64,000 nucleotides of DNA from Neoscytalidium dimidiatum (lineage: Eukaryota; Ascomycota; Dothideomycetes; Botryosphaeriales; Botryosphaeriaceae). Of the stretch, positions 43,202 through 53,531 are shown piece after piece; the stretch's first letter is position 1; every line of letters starts with the position of its first letter. The DNA lies in assembly GCA_037367355.1 (NCBI GenBank), contig CM074696.1:4340001-4404000 (forward strand), written 5' to 3'. The notes beneath the pieces were generated by a model that saw only the letters and a program-made list of their open reading frames with translations, did not search any database and was not told the DNA's origin. Position numbers and translations under genes: made by a program.

Positions 43202-45038
43202 ATGGTAAATACGAATGGAGCTCCGAATGGCATCGCCACCATCAACGGATACTCGAAAGAGGCCTATTCTATGGAAGCTGAGACGCGAAAGTCGCTAGCG
43301 AGCCTACTTCAGCTCGCGAAGACCCAAATTCCTGTTGAGTGCAGAGATATAATTCAGAGGGCGACTTTTACAACGGCAAATACCGGAACTCCGTACTTTC
43401 CCTGCCCATTCAAAGAGACGGAGGCGACGTCGGCATTAAAGGCAGTTGAAGCGGGCATGGCCGCGGCCATTGCGAACCTGGTCTATGGCGAGAAGGAGCG
43501 GAAGATTTCTGTCGATCTTGATCGCGCGTCATCCTTTCTGTTCTCGGCATATTTGTCCACGGTTGATGGCATGAACAAGGCACATCCAGACGTGCGGTCC
43601 AAATTGAAAGGTCGGTACTTTCGCGAGAGACCGAGAGCCATTGGCTGACGTGTAGTAGATACCGACCTCCTTCAAGCGCAATCCATCCTCTACCGAAGGC
43701 TTTCCGCCAATCTCTACGAGACCAAGAACCCAGGCGAATATTTCCATTTACATGGATCTCTCGAGGCAACGACTGCATTGAACATGATTGGACTAGAAGG
43801 GCACAGACCAGATATGACGGATTATATGGAGTGCATAAAACTCATCGAGAGCCACGTGAAAAGATTCACTGCGGAGGAATTGGAAAAGATGAATGCGGAA
43901 AAGAAGCAGGCGGGTGTTACAGCTCTGAAGTGGGAAGACTTCAAGGAGACAAATCACGTAAGAAACCTTGGTGTGGACTGGGCAAACCAAAACCTAATAG
44001 CGATCACAGGGCAAGACTTTGTTGGCGGAGCCTCCGTGGAGGGTCGAGCAAATAGAGTCCGATTCTCCACCGGCACCATTTCCTGGACTCTCGACAGCAG
44101 CCCCAAAACCCCAAATCCTGGCTGGTATTCGGGTCCTCGAGCTTTGCAGGATCATTGCAGGCCCGGCAATGGGTCGCGGATTATCGGAATATGGCGCGGA
44201 TGTAATCAAGGTTACCTCGCCGAATCTTCCGGACGTCCCGTTCTTCCAAGTGGATGGAAATCTCGGAAAGCATACCACGGATCTCGATCTCAAGGAGCCT
44301 GAAGATCGGAAGGTGTTCGAGGAGCTCCTGCAGTCGGCAGACGTCATTTTGGATGGATACCGGCCCGGGTCGCTAGAACGTCTTGGATACGGCCCGAAGC
44401 AGATCGTCGAACTCACCAAGCACCGTAAGCGAGGCATCGTTTATGTAGCCGAGGATTGCTTCGGCCATATTGGTGAGTGGGCAGGGAGGCCCGGCTGGCA
44501 GCAGATTGCGGATTGTGTCACTGGTGTAGCGTGGGCCCAGGGTGAGTCCATGGGTCTAAATGAGCCAGTAGTACCTCCGTTTCCAATGAGCGATTACGGC
44601 ACGGGATGCATGGGTACCATTGCTGCGCTTGTCGGGTTGTACAAGCGTGCGAAGTATGGTGGTTCCTACCACGGAACGACGTCCCTGTGCCAGTACGACA
44701 TCTTCCTACTGCAGCAAGGCCTCTACCCGAAGGAGTTGTTGCAGGAACTTCGCAAAGTACACGATCCAGAATTCTATGAGCTGAGACACTATGATTCGGT
44801 TGATGAGGTTGGAAAGCGGGCGCTGAAGACGATGCGGCTTACTCATCCGGAGCTGTTTGAAAGCAAACATCTCTTCGAGAGCTTCAGTAGAGGTTTCAAT
44901 GCGCCTGTCAAGTTCGTCCGTCCGGTATCTGAGGTGGAGGGGACTTGGAACGGCTTCCTCCGAAGTTCCAGACCGAATGGGTTTGATGCGCCCACCTGGG
45001 ATGGTTGGGAGGTTGATGAGGACATGTTGAAGTGTTAA
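43202..45038 (+). CDS. CoA-transferase family III (CaiB/BaiF) protein
   Basis: Three exons (43202–43610, 43659–43957, 44010–45038) encode 578 residues. The family moves CoA between carboxylic acids or acts as acyl-CoA racemase. Recognised segments are GIRVLELCRIIAGPAMGRGL, the typical entry to the first Rossmann-like part. It is followed by YGADVIKVTSPNLPD, then FEELLQSADVILDGYRPGSL and GIVYVAEDCFGHIGEWAGRP. The first 200 residues form a related N-terminal half, usual for the large fungal members of about 570 residues. There is no targeting peptide at the N-terminus, and the C-terminus DMLKC is not a PTS1 signal. The substrate is unknown. Confidence 0.85.
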
Positions 45039-45619
45039 GCACATATACAGCATTTTTTGGATGATTTATGCATTGGGTGGTGGCTTGGAAATGAGTGTGA
45101 ATGTCTGGAACAAGGTGTTCGTTCAGTAATCATAATGTTCTTTGGCAATGCAATCGGCAAGCTTGAAGACTGATAGCCCATGTGGAAGCTGGACGCTAAG
45201 CAGTAACAAGACTTTGTGAGCCAAGAATGCAGTGAGTGACGGATGATTGCTGTGCTTGGCAGTTATAAATTTCAACATCATACCTGCAGTGTAGATCGAC
45301 GGGAACCTCCGTTGTTGGGTTATGCATGCTGCCGTTGTGTGGAGTTAATGTCAGAGCGGGCGGAAGTGCCGTTCGTAGGTCGAACAGCACCAAAGGCGGC
45401 GGGGACCGGGGGTGCGGTTCGCTGGTGCTGCTAGCCAGACCTGCGCAACCATCTTCCACGACTCGAGACAGCTTTGCAACACCCCGCTCTCGTCCACGCA
45501 CGTCTACCTGCCGCCCTTACGAGTCCCTTCTCTTCCGCTGGAGCTTCTTATATGGCATGGGGACTGTGCGACTAAGCGCCCGCAGCAGACAGTAGCTTCC
45601 AAGGGCCACGTATTTTGAC
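45039..45619. other. Intergenic, upstream of sec39
   Basis: 581 bases holding the 3' end of the CoA-transferase and the promoter of the Sec39 gene on the same strand. No other gene is seen. Confidence 0.55.
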
Positions 45620-48578
45620 ATGGCCAGTATCGCAGACCTCTCGCCAGCCCATTGCGTGCTGCTCGCAACTCACTATGCCGCCGAGTCGAATGTCGATGCT
45701 GTGCGCACTCTGTCGCTAGCACGACCCGATGCTTTTGCCCCGGACACGCTCCTACGTATCCTACTCACCTTCTTGCCAGAGAGCGCTGAGCCGCCTACCT
45801 ACAACACCTATGCTCAAGAGGTCGCATCGCGCCTTTATCTCGAACAGCACGCAGGGATCGATGTAGACACAGCTCCGGTCAAAGATCTCTCACTCTCCCA
45901 GGCCCAAAAACGTGTCAAAAGGCTTGAACTGCTCCCTCTAGCGCATGCCTCTTGCGTCGACGACGATCTCGACCTTCTTACCCTCTTCCTCATCCACCGC
46001 GCATACCGTATAGACGCCGAGACAGGACTCTTAGCTCTCGTACCACAGCTAGTCGACCCGTTTCTCGATCAGTCCGATTATCTGCGCGCTTGGTTCATTT
46101 CCAATGTCCTGCCTCTCCTACGTCTTGACTTCGAGTACTACCCAAACGACACTTCTACAACATCGCTTGAGAAATTCAGCGGGCTTCATGGGCCCCATAG
46201 TGTTGAATATCTGCTAGGAAAAGCGGAGGCGGCGGAGGAAGAATCTCCTGGGGAGATCCCGAGGATATCAAGGGACCTCAAGGGTATTGTCGGACCTTGG
46301 ATGTACGGGTTTGACCAGAGGAAGAAGCGGAAAGTGCATGAAACCGCGCGACGTCGCTCTTCTGTAGGCCTCACGACAGCAGAGCAAACCCATCAAGGCA
46401 CGAATGCTGCTCCTGGCGCTGCCAAAGATCATCACGACTGGGAACACGTCTTCGCTTGGATGGTGCGCAGAGCACCTCAACGTTTTGACCTCGTCAGCAA
46501 GGCTTTGGAATACTGGGATGGCCCTGGTGATGTCGACCTTGGAGGATACGAGGATCCGAATCGTCAAGATGGCCTCAGTGAGGAAATACAAGCTCATCTG
46601 GAACGCCGGTACGCACAAGCTGCTTTCGCTTCCGTTTATTGTGTAGAGAGCAACACTCGAGAAACGGTTGAAGCAGCACACAATGTCCTTGTCCGACTGG
46701 CAACCATTATGGAGTTCGTCCCTCCCCCAGACCTTGCCACGAGCGTTGAGATGTTGCCCAAGATCGAAGGGCACACGAGTGTCCTAAATCAATCTTCCAC
46801 TTCGATTCTGCAGCCTGATACCCTTTTGAGCCCAGACCACCCGTTGACTGTTCCCGTCATGGAAACATTTTCTCTCCTTCAGATTTTTGTTTATTCCGCC
46901 TACATTCTGGCCGACCTTGGGCAACCGATCTCTCTAAACAGTTTGGCCAAGTTTCGGTTTCACTCGGACGAGGATGACCAACTCCAGATGGCCAGCAGGA
47001 TCCTTAAAGGCTTAGTTAGCCGGCCCAAGACTGATGAGGAGCTCTGGAGATCGGCCCGCAATAAGCTTGTCTGGCTCTGGAATTGGGGCATGGATCCTGC
47101 AGAAGAACATGCGGCCACTGGGCCTGGCGTCTTTGGCAAAATTGGAAGGTTCTCTTTGGAGAAGGAGATACTAACATCGATGATTGCGGCCGGTCAATTC
47201 TCACTTGCCATTCAGATATACTTACCTGAGGGAGGTGATAGGGCCTATCTGCAAGATCAGGATATTGAAGACTGTATTCTCAGTCAGGTTATGCAGTACT
47301 ACGACAACGCAAGCAACGGAAATGTCACTCGCGGAGGCATGAAAAAGGCGTTGGACATCATGACTGCCTTCCAGCCGCACTTTTCCGACTCCCCTGCATT
47401 TTTATCTACAGAGGCTCTGCTAGCTGCAACCCACTCCCTTTCTTTCTATTCGCTGACACTTCAGCACGGTGTCCCCTTCCGGCCAGTCAACATCAGGATC
47501 AGCGAGGATCCTGTGTCACTGATATCTAAAGTCTTGGAGCAAAATCCGAGAAGCTACTCGAAGCTGGATGATTTGATTACAATCGGTCAGAATTTAGTCG
47601 CTGCGAGGACATTGGAAAGAGACGGCCCCATGATTGAAGAATCGATCGTCGACACGGATGAACATAAGAGACTAGCCTCGCGTCGCGTTATCGGGATGGC
47701 GATAGAGGCTGCTCTAGCCGAAGACGATTTCGAGACCGCGTATTCCTTTGTTGTCAACCGCCTCAACCCCTCTTTCGACCCCACTGCATCAAAGAACTTG
47801 GAGCGTTCTAGCAGAACAAGTACGAACGCAGCCGATGCTCCCAAGCGCGAGACGGACGACGTATCCTGGAGAGCTGCCTATCTCGCTGGACGCCATCGAA
47901 GTCCTAATGATTCACTAGATTCTTCCCACACCACAGTCGCTGGTTCGCCCGCTCTTCGCCGCTTGGAGCAACGTATGGAACTGCTTTCGCAAGCATTACT
48001 CTTGGCCCCACCTTCAGCGATACCGGAGGTACTTAACGCGTGGCGCCGTTGCGAAGAGGAAATGACGGCGCTACTAGCACAGGAGAATGAAGAAGAAGAG
48101 CGCTTCAACGACCATGCAGACCGACGCGCTCCAGGGGCTTTTCCCACTCAAGCTACATACGTTCAACCTAGGAGAGAGGTCGGCCGTGGCGCGACAGAGG
48201 AGGCGCCGTTGGGTCTCTTTGATGTTGCAAGAGGTGCGGCTGCCGCTTTTAGCAAGACGGCCTTCCCATTGCGAGGCAGCGCCGGTGCGGGTGCTGGAAG
48301 TGGACAGGAAAGCGGCAGATCCTCTCTGGACGCATCGCGGAACCTCTCGGTTGCGGGTAGCGATGTGGGTAGCGGCGACGAGGGTAATAGAGTTAGGAAG
48401 AGGGATATGGTTGCTAATGTGGTAACGGGCGGGCTGGCGTCAGGGATTGGTTGGGTCTTGGGTAAGCCTTTCTCCTCCGCAGAAACCGTCGTGTCCGTGT
48501 GGATCACTCATTCGGCGTACGTGCTAACATCCTGTAGGTGCTACTCCTGTTGCGGACAATCACAGAGGGGATAAATAG
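45620..48578 (+). CDS. sec39: Sec39-domain protein of the Dsl1 ER tethering complex
   Basis: Two exons (45620–48461 and 48538–48578) encode 960 residues. It opens with MASIADLSPAHCVLLATHYA and continues as the alpha-helical repeat of the Secretory pathway Sec39 family. Examples are DYLRAWFISNVLPLLRLDFE, LKGIVGPWMYGFDQRK and the later LTSMIAAGQFSLAIQIYL. Sec39 (NBAS in animals) joins Dsl1 and Tip20 at the ER to capture retrograde COPI vesicles from the Golgi. The 3' intron replaces a non-conserved read-through tail with LGATPVADNHRGDK and a stop. No signal peptide or membrane segment is seen, as expected for a peripheral protein. The family was recognised by overall pattern, so a similar helical-repeat protein is the main alternative. 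Confidence 0.78.
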
Positions 48579-49315
48579 TCATGTCTTGAGCACACGGTGC
48601 ATAGGCCTGCAGTAATTGATGGGCAAACTTGGAGTATATCTCCGGGTAGTATCGAAAGAAGAACTTGAAATGGCATGTCGGAAAATAACAGCAAGCCCAA
48701 GCGAAGGTCAACTCTGTAGTGGACGTATTGAAAATAATCGTCTACGCCTAATCGCTCGAAAAATTCGATAGACATTCGGCGGCGTTCTAGGGTGCCCATG
48801 CCCTTGAGTCGATATCCATGAGCCATCAACGCTTCTATTTGCCAATAACGGACAACAGACCAGACCCCGAAACTCCATTGTGCTAAATCCCCGATCGGGT
48901 AAGGGAAGTTGCGCATGCTGCGTTCCTTCCCGCCCGCCTCTCCCGTATCCGACGACTAGGCGTCGGAAGCTGACTAATGCGAGGCGGACCTCCGCTCCCG
49001 TGGGGTGAGCCGAGGGGTATCGTTGCCATTTGCTAACCAATCCCTAAATGCTTGCCTCCATACCCTAGTTGTGAATGACGTTGGTGTGAGAGTGTTTCGG
49101 TTGCGCTACGTGCTCTGACTTCCTAAATTCATTCTGCACCTGATCTCATTCCTTGTGTTCGAATATTCTTCGCTCCGCGCACCCCGCCACCATTCTCGCG
49201 TGCTCGGAAACAACACATCTAGCTGCGAAACAGGACAAATTACAAGATCATTCCTATTCTGAATCTGAATTTTCATCCATAAGAGTCAGAGGGATAGACA
49301 GTAGACAAGAGTAAA
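48579..49315. other. Intergenic with an unrecognised antisense ORF
   Basis: Between sec39 and the SnoaL-like gene. A 118-codon ATG-started frame on the minus strand (48560–48916) is open but matches nothing I know. It overlaps the 3' end of sec39, so I do not call it. The last 200 bases are AT-rich leader sequence of the next gene. Confidence 0.45.
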
Positions 49316-49512
49316 ATGTCGCACTCCTATGCATCCGAGTACCCGGCCGGCATCGACTTCGACCCGGCGTACAAGAAGTTTTTCGAGGACTTCTACGCCA
49401 TCTCCGACACGCCGGACGTCCACGGAAAATATGCCGACAACTTCACTGATGATGCGACGCTGATCATGGCATCCAAGACAGTCAAGGGACGGGCTGGTAT
49501 GTAATCTTCTTG

Positions 49513-49566
<54 letters not shown>

Positions 49567-50028
49567 AAGTCCCTTTGCTTTCTGCGTCTTCTTTCCATGC
49601 TCTTTACCCCTTCCCACTCCTTTTCTTCTTCTTGAAGTAGTACAAGCGTATTTCGATTCCACTACTTTGGCGAATTCGCTCCATTTAATCCTCGTTCCTG
49701 ATGCTGAGGCTGCGAGGAACAGAAATCATTGGCCTCCGCCACGCCATGTGGGAGAAGGTGTCTTCGCGCCTACACTCCCCGCTCAAGATCTTCCCTGCCG
49801 GCGCAAAGGGTGCGGACGAGGTCATGCTGTACGGCAAGGTTGATTACACATTCAAGGATGGCAGGAAGGGGTCAGTGGACTGGGCAGGAAGAGCGAATCT
49901 GGTGAAGGAGGATGGGAGGGTGAAGATGAGGTATTATCAGGTGTATCTGGTAAGTTGCGGTTGCGTAAGTAGAGTGTACTTCTGCTGACTGGGTCTAGGA
50001 TACCGCGGCGCAGCAGGCTGCGAAGTAG
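49316..50028 (+). CDS. SnoaL-like (NTF2-fold) protein
   Basis: Three exons (49316–49496, 49723–49949, 49999–50028) encode 145 residues. The pattern of a small NTF2-like barrel is clear: FEDFYAISDTPDVHGKYADN, then FTDDATLIM, GLRHAMWEKV, VDWAGRANL and a final MRYYQVYLD strand. These fungal proteins are about 140 residues long. Some relatives are polyketide cyclases or dehydratases, but most are uncharacterised. The first intron (226 nt) is unusually long because it contains a TC microsatellite. Its acceptor at GGAACAG restores the frame (RAEIIGL). No signal peptide is seen. The protein ends AAQQAAK. Confidence 0.82.
49515..49564. repeat. (TC)n microsatellite in the SnoaL-like gene intron
   Basis: About 50 bases of CT dinucleotides lie just inside the first intron, close to its donor. 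The length probably varies between isolates without touching the coding sequence. Confidence 0.9.
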
Positions 50029-50223
50029 GATTTTGTCCGGCTGAGTGTCTTTGCCAAGGAAGTAGGGATGCCCACCGCACGACCCTGCCCAATTTAAATA
50101 ATCGCAGAATCAACTACGTCAAACATTTTCGTGTTTCCCCTTAAGATATCTTGGGCCTTGAACCGACCTTGCCCTTCCTTAACAACTTCATGTTCATAAA
50201 GTAAAAGGCCAACGCTGTCTTTC

Positions 50224-50341
50224 ACGTACGGCCAAAGGCTCCTGAGAACAACGGATCCCGTTCGCTCTCCGATATTTAAGCAGGAGACCGGCTGATTAGT
50301 ACTCAAGTGGGTGACCATTGGGGAATCCCAACTGCTGTACG
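50224..50341 (+). rRNA. 5S ribosomal RNA, variant copy
   Basis: 118 bases from ACGTACGGCC to GCTGTACG, whose ends pair as helix I, followed by a T-run terminator (GTTTTTTG). Internal control elements AAGCAGGAGACC and GATTAGTACTCAAGTGGG are present, as in fungal 5S genes dispersed among protein genes. It differs from the second copy in this window by two substitutions. One lies in the highly conserved CCATAGG, which is CCAAAGG here. The other is AGCTG changed to AACTG near the 3' end. It may be a weakly functional or pseudo copy. Transcription would be by RNA polymerase III. Confidence 0.85.
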
Positions 50342-50649
50342 TTTTTTGTTTTTCGTTTTGGTCCCTTCGATCGTCGGCCGGGAGGTCTTTTTTTCGGCGC
50401 GGCTGTGCGTCTGTCAAATCTGGCCGAAGATCCGCCAGATTAAGCACCGGCCATCTTCCCTTTTTGCTGTCTGACTTATCTTCATTGATTGCCGTCATTT
50501 TCCAAGAACACAGAAAAGAAGCTCACTGCTCAGTTCATTCAACAGCTCTAGATGCTCTTCTTGCTGGTCGGCCAAGCCTAGTCAACAAAGCTAATCTTGG
50601 GAGTAAAGATATCAAGACTTGTACTTCTCAATACAGAGCAACTTCTCTT

Positions 50650-51545
50650 TCAATCTGCAGAATTTCCAGTCAAACTTTCTTGGACCACCTCTACATATTT
50701 CCGGAACTCCCTAGAACACCAATGTCAGTCATACTTTTCACATCGCTTCCCCATCGCAAGCACAACCTCCCACGCAGAAGAGCAGTTCCGAAACACTCAC
50801 CAATCCGTAACCGCCCTCCTGCTGAGCTTAACCTCGTGTTCCCGCGTCCCCGCATGGAACTCCACAAACGCATCCCCCAACATCTCTCTCGCCACGCTCC
50901 CCTCCTCCACCACCTGCAGCCGCGGAACTCCGACCTCCAACCCCCTTTCCACGCCCCGCTTTCCGGCGCCTAGGAGGAGGGTACGAGGCGCTTGTACGAG
51001 TTAGTCGTCGGCACCAGGAGCGGCATGATGGTCGGCAGCGCGTGGAGGATGCCGGCGAGGAAGTGGCGGCCCAGCGGAGAGAGGCTGGCGAGGTCGGGGC
51101 AGGGGACATTTGGGTCCACGGAAGGGATGGAGGACGAGGAGTAGAAGGGGGAGGGGGAGTTGTAGGCCTGGAGGTTGGTGCCGGAGGTGGGAGGCTAGGG
51201 AGAGGTGGATGCGGCTGCAGTTGGCGGGCAGGTCTGTGGAGCTTGCACTCCCCTCTCCCGCAGCCGCGCGAGAACTGACTTGAGGAGGCTGTGCGCGCAT
51301 GCTGAGGCTTTCGTTCCCACCACTGCCTTGATAGTCTGACGGAAAGAAAGGCATATCGTCCTCCCAAGGGTTTTTCTGGAAGCTACTCCGGTCAGGAAAG
51401 GTATTGAAGTCACTAAAGCCCTCGCGTTAGGAAGTGGTGGCGTTGCTGCTGTCGTAGTTCCGGTAGTGCATGTCCCAGCCGAATAACGCGGAGCTCATCC
51501 CGAAACCCTTCATGGCGGCACACATGAATTTGAATTTAGACATGA
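50650..51545 (-). pseudogene. Degenerate glutamine-synthetase-like gene
   Basis: The minus strand contains segments of the glutamine synthetase catalytic fold in order but in different frames. Near 51510 is GMSSALFGWDMHYRNYDS. Near 51420–51350 is FNTFPDRSSF, then PWEDDMPFFPSDY. Near 51100–51000 is LASLSPLGRHFLAGILHALP, then LLVPTTNSYKRLVP. Near 50850 is MLGDAFVEFHAGTREHEVKL. The C-terminus VTDWEFRKYVEVVQE is still joined by a valid GT–AG intron. Internal stops (for example TAA at 51429–51427) and frame changes break it. The N-terminal third is missing. It resembles the FluG/GlnA-like branch rather than the housekeeping enzyme. The start of the relic is approximate. Confidence 0.7.
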
Positions 51546-53413
51546 TCTTTCCGCGAAGTATGCCATCTGCGTTGCGTCCGGCGACCTTTATTTCTAGTGT
51601 CATTTTTTAAGGACACCCGAGAGGCTGTTCAGAGAGACTTTTGAGTGTGTCTTTGCGCAAGAACGGGGCTTGGAAAGAATTTCGAGAAGGTTTGATCGTA
51701 CTTGTGATTACGGGAAGTAAAGAGAGTGCTAAGACAGAAATTGGAAGCCATGCTCTTGTCGGACACTTCTGCTATGTAATGGACGACATTTGGGCGCTTC
51801 CTCGCGGCGGCCGAACCGAGCTGGGGAGCATGCAGCGCGCGCCGCGCGGCTGCGGACCGCGCAACGCAACAGATAAATGAACAGAACGCGGTAGGCAATA
51901 TGCCTTGTGCCAACGCCAATTGTCACATGCGATGAATCACACAATCGAGGAACCCCTCCACATTGCGGTCCTCGACTACGATATCCCAATCCTGCCCGTG
52001 CTGGAAAAGTTCAGAGCGGTGGCTGCTTCGAACGGCGACTGAACGAAAAATTCATTATTCTCCATTGTTCTGGCATCAGTCCATGCTAACGTCGTCTGCA
52101 GAACATGATGCATTCCAAAATAAACAGTAGACTCTTCAGTTGATAGTATTCCTTCGTGATATCCTGGAAGAAGGTTGCGTCAAGATCGCGACGTTTTGCT
52201 TCGGCCATCGGATCGGGTGGAGAGATTTAGGTGCTACCGTGGGCAGAGGAAGCGCCTGGGAAGTATCTGTATTCAAAATTGATCTCACAACGGAGGGTAA
52301 GGAATTTTCGAGTCAAATGAACTGGTGAGGACTAATAACCTGATTTGAGGTCCAGTCACAAGCAGCTAACCCGACGACGAATAGCATCTACACCAGATGC
52401 CTGGGATATTGTATACCAAACTCGACCTGGTACTGTCAATCTCGGGAAAGCCAGCTGTGTGCTATTCAAGGACTTTATACTCTCGGAACGCTACTCACAC
52501 TGTCCACATCCTGAGTTCAGTTATGAATTAGTGGTTTCAATTTGATCAAAAGGGTACAGAGATGGTGTGTGCGACCAAAAGCTCTTTGAGGATGGCATTG
52601 CAAGAGCAATAAAGTGCCGGATGGATTGCCATGTGTCCGCGGAGCTATGCGCTACAGACGGCCGCAATGACGAACATATAACCATCATCCAAGAATCAAA
52701 TCTTCGAATTAGTATACTATTCAGTGCTTCTTCCCAAATACCTTTCTCCACACATCTTCATCTTGCAAAATCAGCGATAACGGCCTCGTAGGGCCTTCAC
52801 CGCGGGTGTTTGCAAGTCCACCAACCATCATCACTGAACAAACAATGCGTTTCCTGCTATTGCACTCGCACTTCTTGATGCACTGTCAACGCGCTTGCAT
52901 TGTTGATGAATGTGGCTGCTTGCTTCGTCCAGCCCGTACATCGAAATGGAAAGGGAAGCAGCCAGCAATATCAGGCGTTCGATATGAAACCCGGAAGTGG
53001 AACTTGCGTCAAATTGAGGACGAGCCGAGCTGATAGTTGTCGATGGTCTTTCTCTTTCATTGATTGAATTCTTCAAGGGACGTGGTTGGCAAACCGAAGG
53101 GGAGTGTCAACGATAACGACCAGAGTAGATGGCGCTGAAGTAGGCAGAAAGCCGTACGCTAGCCGATTCGCCATGATTGTGAATTGAAAGAAGCATCTTT
53201 TCACTCTTTGGATCTGCACTTATGACCTGCCGTGTCTTTTTACCTGTCGAACTGCGGGATCATTTTGTCGCAGACACGATACTGTAGCTGACTTAGCTGT
53301 GGCTGAGCGTCGCGTGGCTCAGTCCGTTAGCCCGTTCGGCAGCACGGATCGGAAAGCGCGTGCCACACCCACAAAAACGTCTCAACAACGAGAAAGTAAA
53401 AAATAAAAAAAAA
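51546..53413. other. Gene-poor region between GS relic and second 5S gene
   Basis: No gene is recognised. The open frames are under 90 codons. At about 53314–53330 a GTGGCTCAGTCCGTTAG segment resembles a tRNA A-box, but no B-box or cloverleaf follows. Confidence 0.5.
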
Positions 53414-53531
53414 CGTACAGCAGCTGGGATTCCCCAATGGTCACCCACTTGAGTACTAATCAGCCGGTCTCCTGCTTAAATATCGGAGAGCGAACGGGAT
53501 CCGTTGTTCTCAGGAGCCTATGGCCGTACGT
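53414..53531 (-). rRNA. 5S ribosomal RNA, canonical copy
   Basis: The reverse strand reads 118 bases from ACGTACGGCCATAGG to GCTGTACG, followed by a T-run of about nine. It has the universal CCATAGG and intact internal promoter elements. It is identical to the copy at 50224 except for two bases, and lies in the opposite orientation 3.1 kb away. This is likely the functional one. Confidence 0.9.

Noticed and set aside
48560..48916. 118-codon minus-strand ORF behind sec39
   Set aside because: It overlaps the last exon of sec39, matches no known family and has no supporting splice or start context.
53314..53360. tRNA-like A-box (GTGGCTCAGTCCGTTAG)
   Set aside because: No B-box, anticodon arm or acceptor pairing follows.
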